Positions 16,154-24,189 of a stretch of 43,076 nucleotides of DNA are shown here, in pieces. The DNA lies in NCBI GenBank assembly GCA_937959315.1, contig CALGRC010000161.1, forward strand, positions 1 to 43,076, written 5' to 3'. Under the pieces are notes generated by a model that saw only the letters and a program-made list of their open reading frames with translations, had not been told where the DNA came from and did not search any database. The stretch's first letter is position 1. Every line of letters begins with the position of its first letter. The position numbers and the translations under genes are program-made. The stretch is from an uncultured Clostridia bacterium (lineage in GTDB: Bacteria > Bacillota > Clostridia > UMGS1810).

Positions 16154-17149
16154 TTAGTCGTTGGTCAGCTTATGGCGCAGGCAGGCCATTGGCACTTTTT
16201 TATGGTCAACCACCAATTTCCAGTTTGGCGCGGCCTCCAAATCAATATTGTCCGGATACTTGTCACTGGGATTATTATAGTGGTCACCGTCCGCCACCCA
16301 GCTAAATCCGCGCGGATGGATAATCTGACACCAGCGGTTAATCAGGTAGTTTTTGGCGCCCAGCTTGTCTCGGTCGGTTTCTGTGCCGATAAAGCCCTGC
16401 GGTGTCCCTTCCTGACGGATAAACGCGCCTGACCCCAGGAAATAGGTGTCATACACACCGCTGTTTGCCGGCATGCTGTCGTCCACAATCACGCGGTATC
16501 CCAAATATGTCTCAATCTTAATCTGCAGCGTGGCATCATACTCAGTGACAATGTTCTGCTGTTTTTGCAATGTGGTATAGGTTGCCGAATGCATAAACAC
16601 CATACCTAAAATATCCGATGCATCGCCAAGCGCCTGCTTGGTATCCAATGTAGATTCCACAGAAATGACCTTGTTGACAGAATCTTCCGAAATATCGTTC
16701 ACATGGTCTTTGAGCGCCCCCGTTGTCGGTGTAAACAGCGCTTTCAGGATAGCAAGATAAACTTTCTGCTCACGGATATTCCGCCAATCAGCTATCAGGT
16801 TCGCAATCGCGCCCATCGGGTCAGCACCTCCCAAAACATGTGCCAAGTCAGTAGACCCCCATGCGCGTTGCCGCATCAGCAAGGTTGCGCGCGCTTCTTT
16901 TGTGTCAATATTGCCAACCGATACATCCTGTTCACCAAATACATCCTCTTCCCCTTCCAGCGGGTTCCACATCGGAATCTGAATAAACCGTCCGCCCTCT
17001 GGTGTGCCGTTAATCAGCGCTTCCACCGTTGCGTCCGGCGTCGCAATGCCGCTGTTTACCATTGCGGATTTTTCCGTTGTCCGGTCAATCACATACTGCG
17101 AAAATTTTTCTGGTACAATTTGCATGTCTGCAATCGTTGTTACTGCCAT
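16154..17149 (-). CDS. Major capsid protein (Gp13/GPE-like)
   Basis: 331 aa, full length for the family of HK97-fold capsid proteins in clostridial myophages. Recognisable stretches are PEKFSQYVIDRTTEKSAMV at the start, RQRAWGSTDLAHVLGGADP near residue 95 and the C-terminal PRGFSWVADGDHYNNPSD. AAGGAGG precedes the ATG. It follows the scaffold and a collagen-like small gene, a normal head module order. Confidence 0.9.
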   Translation of the reverse strand: MAVTTIADMQIVPEKFSQYVIDRTTEKSAMVNSGIATPDATVEALINGTPEGGRFIQIPMWNPLEGEEDVFGEQDVSVGNIDTKEARATLLMRQRAWGSTDLAHVLGGADPMGAIANLIADWRNIREQKVYLAILKALFTPTTGALKDHVNDISEDSVNKVISVESTLDTKQALGDASDILGMVFMHSATYTTLQKQQNIVTEYDATLQIKIETYLGYRVIVDDSMPANSGVYDTYFLGSGAFIRQEGTPQGFIGTETDRDKLGAKNYLINRWCQIIHPRGFSWVADGDHYNNPSDKYPDNIDLEAAPNWKLVVDHKKVPMACLRHKLTND

Positions 17150-17187
17150 CTTTTCTTCCTCCTTAATAAATCAAAAATGATTGTTCC

Positions 17188-17427
17188 TTACGTCCCTGAC
17201 TGTGTTACAGTAATAGCCGCCGTAGAATCGTCGGTAAACGTGACCGTTCCACCAGTTACCGCGCCATCCGTTGTTGTCAGCGCGATAGACTTTACTCCTT
17301 TCCCTGCCGGTCCTTGTGGCCCTTCTGGGCCTTGCGGGCCTGCTGGCCCAGGCGTCCCGCCCGTCTCAATCATAGTTTCTACATCGTCAATCAGTTCATT
17401 AAGCTCTGGTTTTGTCTTGTATTTCAT
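17188..17427 (-). CDS. Small head protein with collagen-like Gly-X-Y repeats
   Basis: 79 aa from the ATG at 17427 behind GGGGGG. After a short helix (PELNELIDDVETMIETG) there are seven Gly-X-Y triplets (GPAGPQGPEGPQGPAG core), then a beta-rich tail (SIALTTTDGAVTGGTVTF). This looks like a trimeric stalk with a globular tip. Between scaffold and capsid genes a head decoration or whisker role is plausible but unproven. Confidence 0.7.
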   Translation of the reverse strand: MKYKTKPELNELIDDVETMIETGGTPGPAGPQGPEGPQGPAGKGVKSIALTTTDGAVTGGTVTFTDDSTAAITVTQSGT

Positions 17428-17442
17428 GGTTTCACCCCCCAT

Positions 17443-18114
17443 TTACCTTGCCGCTGCCTGCAGCTGCTTTGCCAGTTCCGGGTTTTCTTTCTCCAGCCGC
17501 ATTTGCTCTGTCAGGTTCATCGTCTCTTTGGCATACGGATTGGTTTTCGCCCCGCCGCCAATCCCCTTTTCCGGCGTCCGGCCATGCTCTTTGAAGGTCT
17601 TGTCAACCTCGGCTTTTACAAATGCTTTCACCAGCTTGTCAAACGCCTTGATTTTAGCGTCAATCGCCTCTGTATCCTCCGCCATCACAAAATCAATCAA
17701 GTCAAGGGATGTTTCACCGCCATCGTCCAATCCCGCCTCTTTGATGGCGCGAATAGCGTACAACCGGTTTTCCTTTTCGGCAAGCGCCCGTTCCCGCTGC
17801 GCGATTTCTTCCTCTTTTTCCTTGATTTCCAGGTCTTTTCGTTCTTCGGCGGTCAGCCTTTCTTTTTTCAGCGTTTCCAGCTGGCTACGCAGCTTTTTGT
17901 TGTCGTTGCCTAGCCTGTTCGTCGCGCGGTCAACCTCCTGTTCAATCAACCGTTTAATGTCAATCTCATCATGCGGTTTTTCGTTCTTCCCATCATTTTC
18001 CGCGCTGTCTGGCTTTTGGCTGTCATCTGGCACAATGACCTTTGCCATTGCGTCAAACTGCTCCTTCGTGATTTTTCCTTCCTTCAGCATAGCCTTTAAT
18101 TCGTCCATCGTCAT
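17443..18114 (-). CDS. Capsid scaffolding protein (DUF4355 type)
   Basis: 223 aa from the ATG at 18114 (GGAGG eight bases upstream). The central half is a long charged coiled coil (ETLKKERLTAEERKDLEIKE), and the C terminus carries DAKIKAFDKLVKAFVKAEVD. Scaffolds of this type guide assembly of the prohead and then leave. The gene precedes the capsid gene, in the expected place after portal and minor head genes. Confidence 0.85.
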   Translation of the reverse strand: MTMDELKAMLKEGKITKEQFDAMAKVIVPDDSQKPDSAENDGKNEKPHDEIDIKRLIEQEVDRATNRLGNDNKKLRSQLETLKKERLTAEERKDLEIKEKEEEIAQRERALAEKENRLYAIRAIKEAGLDDGGETSLDLIDFVMAEDTEAIDAKIKAFDKLVKAFVKAEVDKTFKEHGRTPEKGIGGGAKTNPYAKETMNLTEQMRLEKENPELAKQLQAAAR

Positions 18115-18294
18115 TGCATGTTCCTCCTTTTGAGTTCGGCAGCACAGCCCCACAACCGAGTTGCTGCATTACCGCCCACAGCCTTTACTTTTATTTTTGA
18201 GTGCAAAAAAAGACGGCCCCACATTCCGAGAGTTGCCGCCCGTTTGCCCACAAATTTCATTGTCAGGCAGTTTATTGTCTTACCTGGGACAATG
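18115..18294. other. Structured intergenic region upstream of the scaffold gene
   Basis: About 180 bases without a convincing gene. On the minus strand it holds a hairpin CATTGT..CAGG/CCTG..ACAATG, a terminator-like GGCGGC/GCCGTC stem followed by seven T near 18211, and two related blocks of about 30 bases built on GGGCGG..CTCGG..GTGGGGC. A roughly 49-codon ATG frame crosses it and overlaps the scaffold start, but its start has no ribosome binding site. Confidence 0.5.
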
Positions 18295-18326
18295 AAAAAA
18301 GCACCTACCTGTATTAGTAGATGCTT
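18295..18326 (-). terminator. Intrinsic terminator, shared type, copy C
   Basis: Perfect-length arms AAAGCACCTAC (18298-18308) and GTAGATGCTTT (18316-18326), with six U in the leftward transcript. It abuts the stop of the small gene after the MuF fusion. It has the same design and nearly the same sequence as copies A and B. Confidence 0.88.
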
Positions 18327-18536
18327 TCAATCCTCTTTTTCCTGCTGATACCTGTCCCATAGCTCCTGCGCTTTTTTATGATACTCGTCATGTACCGGCT
18401 TTAATAACTTTTTATTGCTATCCAAACCCATCTGCCATTTTCCTTCTTTTTTAGCCTTCTTTATTAACGCGTCAATTTTTTCGTTTTCTTCTCGAAACAA
18501 CCTATCGCGTTCTTTTATCATTTCATCCCTTGTCAT
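18327..18536 (-). CDS. Small Lys/Glu-rich protein, candidate MuF-toxin immunity protein
   Basis: 69 aa, strongly helical (EMIKERDRLFREENEKID at the start, PVHDEYHKKAQELWDRY near the end). Its start overlaps the end of the MuF fusion gene by 14 bases and a dedicated terminator follows at once, so it is co-translated with that fusion and not with the scaffold. Known MuF polymorphic toxins are followed by small immunity genes, which makes this the best guess. No family was recognised. Confidence 0.65.
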   Translation of the reverse strand: MTRDEMIKERDRLFREENEKIDALIKKAKKEGKWQMGLDSNKKLLKPVHDEYHKKAQELWDRYQQEKED

Positions 18537-20004
18537 TTTTCCACCGCCTATACCCTATCTGATTTTGTTCCGCTATTAAAATAGCTCTGGCGTGTCTATA
18601 GTTTTCAAAATCCATCCAATCCTCCGGAACATTATCAATTTCAGACGCATTTCGCGTTAATTCATAGGTGTATTTTTCATCACAACCTCGCAAAATAGAT
18701 AAATTTTGATTCATAAACAAACTGATGTCATCGTCGCTAAAGGAAAATTCTGTTTCTTCTATCGGATGATTATGCGTAACAGCCGCGCCTTGTAGCTTAT
18801 CACCAAGGTCAAAATCCGGAAATACCCGGTCTGCTGTTCCAAAGCATTTATAAACTTCACCATTTTTTGTGATTACACAGGCAGTTTCTATCGGTTCCAT
18901 TATAGCGTCTTTTTCAAAATCCCGCAACTCTTTTTTGATTACAGAAGCGTCCGGTTTGTCAATCGTTTTAAGCAGCAGCGGTGCTTCGTGCTCCGGTATG
19001 CCATCGCCGCCGATTGTTGCTGAAAGCCCGCGCAATTCCTGCACTTTGCTAACTGGTACACCCGTCGCTTTTGCAAACTCCTCAGCTGTCATCAGGTTGT
19101 ACTCCAAAAAACACCGGCAGCGGCAGTCGTTGGCTGCGTCCCCGCTCTCACCCGGCGCTTTGGTTTTTACGCCATTGCCCAAATCAAACAGCTCGCCCAC
19201 AGCGACGGTCTTTCCGTCCATTTTCATGTGGTTTGCTTTCGTTTTGCTGCGGTAGGTTTTCCATCCCTTTTTGGTTTTCCGCCTCTGCTGCGGCCGCACA
19301 CGCTCATCCTTCATGGTGCGCCAGGTCGCGGCATATATCAACCCACTACCTTCCAGACTGTCTTGAATATGCTCAGCGCTGTCCATCATACCGCCTTCGG
19401 TGTTGCGGTGCGTCTCGGTGCGCACGATATTGTCCGCCTTGCTGCGGCTCACACCCACACGCTCGGAAATCCGCTTTGCCATCTGCTCGTACCGGTCGCC
19501 GTTAAGTAAGCCGATGTTTAGCTCCTGCTGTATCTGATAAATAACCTCCGACCGGTTTTTTTCCAGCACCCTGGGCAGCGTCAGCTTGCTCACATTATTG
19601 CCAATCGCGCGTTTGAACACCTCTTTGTTGACAGATAGGTCTTTTACTGTCTCGGCGTATTTCCCATCCTTATGGGCTGATTTTAACGACGATACCATGC
19701 CTTTGTAGCACGTCTCGTATACATCATCAACCAATTTTAGCAATTCCTCTTTTACCGGACCCGCAATGCTGTCAACCGCTTTTGCAATTTCCCGCAAAAA
19801 CCACGCTTTTTTCCGCTGCGCATCCAAATTCGCCACATACAGTCGCCCGTCCGCGTCAGCGTACTGTTCGTACACGTCAGCCAAAAAATGCTTCAGGTCT
19901 TTTTCCAGCTCTTTGTATATGGCGTTTAGCTTCTTATCGGTCAATACGGCTCTGTGTTCCGCAATCCGGCGGATGTCGTACAATAAATCGTCCAGCTTCG
20001 GCAT
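18523..20004 (-). CDS. MuF-type minor head protein fused to a JAMM-like C-terminal domain
   Basis: 493 aa. Residues 1-310 form an SPP1 gp7/MuF head morphogenesis protein: RSEVIYQIQQELNIGLLNGD near 151, the RTET motif at 195 and DCRCRCFLE at 293. Residues about 340-493 are an added module with an exact JAMM metal motif: His411-x-His413, seven residues, Ser421-x2-Asp424, with Glu373 as the possible catalytic acid. The DNA of this part is visibly AT-richer than the rest. MuF proteins with toxin tails are known in temperate phages and are carried in the virion. Whether this domain is a toxin, isopeptidase or anti-defence enzyme is open. Confidence 0.85.
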   Translation of the reverse strand: MPKLDDLLYDIRRIAEHRAVLTDKKLNAIYKELEKDLKHFLADVYEQYADADGRLYVANLDAQRKKAWFLREIAKAVDSIAGPVKEELLKLVDDVYETCYKGMVSSLKSAHKDGKYAETVKDLSVNKEVFKRAIGNNVSKLTLPRVLEKNRSEVIYQIQQELNIGLLNGDRYEQMAKRISERVGVSRSKADNIVRTETHRNTEGGMMDSAEHIQDSLEGSGLIYAATWRTMKDERVRPQQRRKTKKGWKTYRSKTKANHMKMDGKTVAVGELFDLGNGVKTKAPGESGDAANDCRCRCFLEYNLMTAEEFAKATGVPVSKVQELRGLSATIGGDGIPEHEAPLLLKTIDKPDASVIKKELRDFEKDAIMEPIETACVITKNGEVYKCFGTADRVFPDFDLGDKLQGAAVTHNHPIEETEFSFSDDDISLFMNQNLSILRGCDEKYTYELTRNASEIDNVPEDWMDFENYRHARAILIAEQNQIGYRRWKNDKG

Positions 20005-20020
20005 ATCTTCTCACCGCCCG

Positions 20021-21484
20021 TCAATCCGTCGGCTGCGTTTCGACATCCGTTTCTTCGTCCGCCAATCTCGATTCCGCGCTGATTGTCTCTGCACCGTCAT
20101 ACAACGGTGTCACATCCGCCGTTTCCCGCGCAATCAAATCCAAAATATAATCCGGGTCATCCACGCCGGGAATTTTAGATACCACCCATTCCATCGGCAT
20201 TTTTGCAGCCAGCCACGCCTGTGCGGTCTGCGCTTCCGACAAATTATCCAGCGGGAAGTTTCGCGTAAATTCCATCGTAGCATGCAGCGGGTCAAACGCT
20301 ATCTGTTTCTTTTTCCACGAGCTTGCCAATAGCCGAAACATATACTGGCCGGCATCCAGCATCTTTGCCTCAAACATTCCGCACTTTGTTTCCAATCCAT
20401 GCAGTTTAAATTTCAGCGATACACCGCTGGCCGTTCCAAAAGTGTCGTCATTCAAATTCGGCGTCCGGCTAAACCGGTAAATGTTTTCCTGCAGCCGCTG
20501 CAGGTGGTGCTCTGTATAGTTGTCGTTGATGTCTTTTGTCAAAAAATACGCTTTCCCCTGCTGGGTTCCGGTTGGCGGAAAGATGAACGAACCTGTTTTC
20601 TGTCCCTGCTCTACCGTTTCCTCATCAATCATCAGGTTTTCAAATATCAAATATGCATGGACAAACGATTCAATTTCGTTGGAATTGTCCGATACCACCT
20701 TGTCATAATCATCTATGGCCCGCAGCACCTTTTCTGCGTCGCCCATCAATTCCATGTTATTGGCAATCCCCTGCAGCGGACAAGCGTCAAACATGTGTTT
20801 GCGCGGTTCCCCATCCGGCAGCAGCGCGCCCAGCTGGCCGCGATAGGTGTAAATGCTGGTACTGTCATAAAACTCCGCCGTCCAGCTATCTATGCCGCTG
20901 ATGTCCTGTGTCCTGTAATACCGAATCGCATATTTTGGCTCGGAAATAGAGGTGTCGGATAAGATAATGGTTTCATACCCATGTACCGGTATCACCCGCT
21001 CATCGCCGTTCTCATCAATATAAAAAAGCCTACCGGCATATCCATATATGCTTGCAAGCTTTGTTGTTTCCATATCCACGCCATACATATTGTTCCGTGT
21101 GGTAAAATCAGACAGCACCTTTGACGCTATATCCACTTCCTGCTCACCACCGGTATCCTGCACAGCCTCATCTGTTTTACTATATCCGTATGAAATCGGT
21201 TCCCCAGCAAAATATCCCGTCTTAAAATCCACAATCTCACTGAAAAAGTCGTTGTTGATGCGGTTGTTGATGGGATGCTTTTCCTCAAACCGCGGCTTAC
21301 GCAAAAAAATGGGCACCGCGTCAGACATTACCATATACCGATTATACAAATCCCGGTTATAAGCGCTGTTGCCCATATGCCGGTTGATGATTTTGTTGAC
21401 CAGTTCTGCGCTAATCCCGTTTTCGTCAATCTCTTTGATGTATGCAGAAAAATCGGGATATAACTGGGCTTCATTTCTTGGCAT
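20021..21484 (-). CDS. Portal protein (SPP1 gp6 family)
   Basis: 487 aa, full length for the family. Characteristic parts are IINRHMGNSAYNRDLYNRYM near residue 33, FKTGYFAGEPISYGY near 97 and the C-terminal half with SGVSLKFKLHGLE. The dodecameric portal is the DNA gate of the head and binds TerL. GGAGG lies eight bases before the ATG, which overlaps the preceding zinc-ribbon gene by 14 bases. The acidic C terminus (DEETDVETQPTD) is likely disordered. Confidence 0.93.
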   Translation of the reverse strand: MPRNEAQLYPDFSAYIKEIDENGISAELVNKIINRHMGNSAYNRDLYNRYMVMSDAVPIFLRKPRFEEKHPINNRINNDFFSEIVDFKTGYFAGEPISYGYSKTDEAVQDTGGEQEVDIASKVLSDFTTRNNMYGVDMETTKLASIYGYAGRLFYIDENGDERVIPVHGYETIILSDTSISEPKYAIRYYRTQDISGIDSWTAEFYDSTSIYTYRGQLGALLPDGEPRKHMFDACPLQGIANNMELMGDAEKVLRAIDDYDKVVSDNSNEIESFVHAYLIFENLMIDEETVEQGQKTGSFIFPPTGTQQGKAYFLTKDINDNYTEHHLQRLQENIYRFSRTPNLNDDTFGTASGVSLKFKLHGLETKCGMFEAKMLDAGQYMFRLLASSWKKKQIAFDPLHATMEFTRNFPLDNLSEAQTAQAWLAAKMPMEWVVSKIPGVDDPDYILDLIARETADVTPLYDGAETISAESRLADEETDVETQPTD

Positions 21485-21626
21485 ACCGCCATCCTCCTTT
21501 CCGTCTTTTCTCTTTCTGGTTTACAAACTTTCTGTCAAACAGCACTTTCCCGTCATCCGTCACTGTCATGCCGCATCGCGTGCAAACCCGTATGTCATTT
21601 ATCGCTATCCAGTTGTGCGAGCACAT
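21471..21626 (-). CDS. Small CxxC protein between terminase and portal
   Basis: 51 aa behind a strong GAGGAGG ribosome binding site. It reads MCSHNWIAINDIRVCTRCG at the start, giving a Cys2-His4/Cys15-Cys18 zinc-ribbon-like set, then a basic C terminus (KEKRRKGGWRYAKK). It overlaps the portal start in another frame. Such small zinc proteins are frequent next to phage terminases; the role is unknown. Confidence 0.65.
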   Translation of the reverse strand: MCSHNWIAINDIRVCTRCGMTVTDDGKVLFDRKFVNQKEKRRKGGWRYAKK

Positions 21627-21638
21627 GCCGCTACCTCC

Positions 21639-22865
21639 TCATATCCGAATCCCCGCTTGCGCCTGTCCATGCAGCATAACCACGTTAAATGCATACCGCA
21701 GCGCATCTATCCCATGATCGTCTTTTCCAACCGGCTTTGGCAGGGCGTTTCCAAACTTGTCCTCCTCCCACCTGTAGGCGCTGATTTCTCGGATGAATTG
21801 TGTGCAATGTTTATCTATGACAATCTCATGTCCCAAAAGCCAGCTAATTCCAAAGTTGATTTCTGTCTTTTTCACGCCGACCGCCATGATGCCATTTAAT
21901 GCCAGCTCCGCAATCCGCTCCGGGCTTGCGCTGTCGCACATCACATATTGTCTATTGCACTTATCCTGCAGCACCGGCACCAGTTGGCTTGTCAGCATTT
22001 TCAATGCGTAATATTCATCAAACACATAGATGGTTTTTGTATTCTTGTCCAAGTGCGCCCGTATCAGCGCCGTCGGATCTGCAGAATACCCAAAGTCCAG
22101 CCCGTTGTACACGTTGTCAAACTGCGGGATTTTATCAGTCAAGTCTGCAACCGTCCAGTTGTCAAATATCAGGCCTTCCGCAATGCCCCATTCCCCATCG
22201 CACGCAATACGCGCCCGCTGCGGACTCCGCCTGCGGATGTCCTCATACATCTGGATGTCGGTGTCCGACAGCCACTCATTGCAGCGGTATGTCGTCGTCA
22301 TCGCCAACACGTTATCCTGCGGCACATCAAAAAACCGCCGTTTGAGCCAATGCATCTCGCTCCAAGGGTTAAATGTGATGGTAACGCGCTTAAAATATCC
22401 ATCCGGCAGCTTTCCGCGGATGCTTTCGTCAATGGTATTAAAATCATCTTCCAAAAGCAGTTCATATGCTTCTTCTATCCACAAAAAATTCAGAACACCA
22501 TGCGGCACTGATATGGACGTCACTTTATACGGGGAATCCAGACCGCGGAATAATATCTTTTGCCCCGTCGGTATATAGGTCATTTCCAACGGCGAACTTG
22601 TACACTTCCACAAATGCGCCACACCAAGCCGCTCCGCCGCCCAGCGCAAATCAGAAAACGCACTGTCCCGCAGCGTCCGTTCTACCTTTCTAACTACCAG
22701 CGTATTGGACAATGGGTATTTCATCATGTGATAGATGTGCCACAATGCCGCTGTTTTTGACTTTTTCGAGCCGCGCGAGCCTTTGCACACCACATAGGTC
22801 TTTTTTGTATTCCAAAACGCATAATACCCGCCGCCAACCACGCTTTTTAGCGATATATTACTCAT
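21639..22865 (-). CDS. terL: Terminase large subunit
   Basis: 408 aa, PBSX-family packaging motor. The ATPase has a Walker A-like CKGSRGSKKSKT (residues 27-38) and a Walker B/catalytic Glu segment FLWIEEAYE (127-135). The RNase-H-like nuclease has Asp257 in GLDFGYSADP, Asp311 in CDSASPE and the DDHGIDALRYA acidic cluster near 382. It overlaps terS by 8 bases. The protein cuts and pumps concatemeric DNA into proheads through the portal. Confidence 0.95.
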   Translation of the reverse strand: MSNISLKSVVGGGYYAFWNTKKTYVVCKGSRGSKKSKTAALWHIYHMMKYPLSNTLVVRKVERTLRDSAFSDLRWAAERLGVAHLWKCTSSPLEMTYIPTGQKILFRGLDSPYKVTSISVPHGVLNFLWIEEAYELLLEDDFNTIDESIRGKLPDGYFKRVTITFNPWSEMHWLKRRFFDVPQDNVLAMTTTYRCNEWLSDTDIQMYEDIRRRSPQRARIACDGEWGIAEGLIFDNWTVADLTDKIPQFDNVYNGLDFGYSADPTALIRAHLDKNTKTIYVFDEYYALKMLTSQLVPVLQDKCNRQYVMCDSASPERIAELALNGIMAVGVKKTEINFGISWLLGHEIVIDKHCTQFIREISAYRWEEDKFGNALPKPVGKDDHGIDALRYAFNVVMLHGQAQAGIRI

Positions 22866-23289
22866 CCGGCGTCAAATCCTCTACAAACGTTATCTGCGCA
22901 TCTGCCTGCACATTCACCTTGTCCGTCCACAGGCTGTAATACTTACCCAGCAATTCTGCAGCCTTCATGCGGTCTTTGGCCGATACCTCAATGTCTGCAA
23001 CCGCCTGTTCCCCGCCGCCGACCAGCTTTAGCACTTCCTCGGTCTGCTCCCCACGCATCACAGCCGTTAAATATTCCAGCACTTCACGTGCATCCGCCGT
23101 CTTTTCGCTGCGAATTTGTTTCAATTGTTCATCAATATATGTTTTTAGGTCAGGTTTAGTCAGGTTTTCTTGTCCAATTGATTTTGCGGTTTTCGGCGAA
23201 TAACCAGCCCGAATTGCAGCTTGTTTTGCATTACAATCAATCAAATATTCATCACAAAATCGTTTTTGCCTTTCTGTCAATCCAATCAC
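22858..23289 (-). CDS. terS: Terminase small subunit
   Basis: 143 aa. I take the second of two adjacent GTG codons as start because GGAGG is too close to the first. The N-terminal half is the DNA-binding helix-turn-helix of Terminase_2 proteins (LTERQKRFCDEYLIDCNAKQ, then AAIRAGYSPKTAKSIGQENL). The C terminus is the oligomerisation part. It recognises the packaging site and is the first gene of the late operon. Confidence 0.92.
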   Translation of the reverse strand: MIGLTERQKRFCDEYLIDCNAKQAAIRAGYSPKTAKSIGQENLTKPDLKTYIDEQLKQIRSEKTADAREVLEYLTAVMRGEQTEEVLKLVGGGEQAVADIEVSAKDRMKAAELLGKYYSLWTDKVNVQADAQITFVEDLTPDE

Positions 23290-23407
23290 CACACCTCCAT
23301 ACCCGCCATCTACCCACCGGCTATTATATCCGGCACACTACGCGCAAAATAATAGGACGCCCCGCCCAGGACGCCCTAACCCTAACGATTCACTTTTGTC
23401 AGTTTAC

Positions 23408-23413
23408 ATTATA
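23408..23413 (-). promoter_or_regulatory. Candidate late promoter -10 box
   Basis: A TATAAT box on the minus strand lies about 120 bases before terS. No TTGACA-like box is found 16-18 bases upstream. This is what an activator-dependent late promoter would look like, and the gene just upstream encodes an ArpU/RinA-like regulator. The call is an inference. Confidence 0.5.
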
Positions 23414-23434
23414 TCATAACAACAATGTGATATT

Positions 23435-23839
23435 CTATGATATGTTTAGCGCATGAAGTGCTTTTGGATGGAGTACATGTACCACATGCCGATAGCAATA
23501 ATTCATCTCTACCGCTATTCTTTCCCATTTGTCACCGTCGATGTACCGCCGCTTTAAAAGCTCCCGATACACCGGATTCCGCACCGCCTCAATGGCCGCG
23601 GCAATCTCTTTGCGCACCGCAATGGATTCCAGTATCTGGCCGGATAGCTCCTGCTCCAGCTCGTCAATCGCGCACACCGCGTCTTCTAGCTGGTTCCGGT
23701 TCTGCCCTCCCTTTGGCATATCGGTGATGTGCTGGGTCACCGACTGCGCCCGTGCCCGCCACCGCTGTATCTCATTTTCTGTCCGCTCGATGTCGCCCTG
23801 TAAGCTGTTGTACCGCCCCAGCCACTCTTTTTTCGTCAC
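23435..23839 (-). CDS. ArpU/RinA-like late transcription regulator (DUF1492 type)
   Basis: 134 aa, GTG start behind GGGGG. The N-terminal two thirds form a coiled coil. The C-terminal 45 residues (YRELLKRRYIDGDKWERIAV, then a second helix MNYCYRHVVHVLHPKAL) resemble sigma-factor region 4. Proteins of this family activate late phage genes. The position as last early gene, directly before the terminase operon, fits that role. Confidence 0.8.
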   Translation of the reverse strand: MTKKEWLGRYNSLQGDIERTENEIQRWRARAQSVTQHITDMPKGGQNRNQLEDAVCAIDELEQELSGQILESIAVRKEIAAAIEAVRNPVYRELLKRRYIDGDKWERIAVEMNYCYRHVVHVLHPKALHALNIS

Positions 23840-23851
23840 AGACGCGCCCCC

Positions 23852-24040
23852 TTACACCACAACCACCGCATTGTCCCGCAAATCCTGCAAATATGCGCAC
23901 GACTTATACTTCCCCAAGTCCAGGCACACCACACCGTATTGGTTGATACTATGTACCACTGCCCGCACCGGTACTATCACGCTGTTCCCATTTGCAGTCG
24001 TCCGCGTCGTCCGCACGGTTACGCTGTCTCCTACCTGCAC
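23852..24040 (-). CDS. Small beta-rich protein, unknown
   Basis: 62 aa from the GTG at 24040, with GGAGG eight bases upstream. The upstream part of the open frame overlaps a zinc-ribbon gene and is not used. The sequence alternates Val/Thr strands (QVGDSVTVRTTRTT, NSVIVPVRAVVHSIN), suggesting a small SH3-like barrel. It sits between zinc-ribbon genes and the late regulator. Function unknown. Confidence 0.6.
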   Translation of the reverse strand: MQVGDSVTVRTTRTTANGNSVIVPVRAVVHSINQYGVVCLDLGKYKSCAYLQDLRDNAVVVV

Positions 24041-24189
24041 CCGGCGCACCTCCCGCAATAGTGCCCGTCCTCCGTTACCTTCCACCCCTGCCGCTTTAGC
24101 TCCCGTTTGATCTCCCGTATGCCCGGCACGCCGCTTAACACCGCCTTGTATTCCCGGCATTTATCGCACCGCACTACCGTATGTATCAT
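24031..24189 (-). CDS. Small zinc-ribbon protein
   Basis: 52 aa with two CxxC knuckles: VRCDKCREYK at residues 7-16 and YCGRCAGCR at the C terminus. A basic helix lies between them (IREIKRELKRQGW). The start overlaps the preceding stop as ATGA and the stop overlaps the next start, so it is translationally coupled on both sides. Probably DNA- or RNA-binding; family not recognised. Confidence 0.65.
   Translation of the reverse strand: MIHTVVRCDKCREYKAVLSGVPGIREIKRELKRQGWKVTEDGHYCGRCAGCR

Noticed and set aside
23375..23390. Telomere-like CCCTAACCCTAA
   Set aside because: Only two units, most likely chance or part of a protein-binding site.
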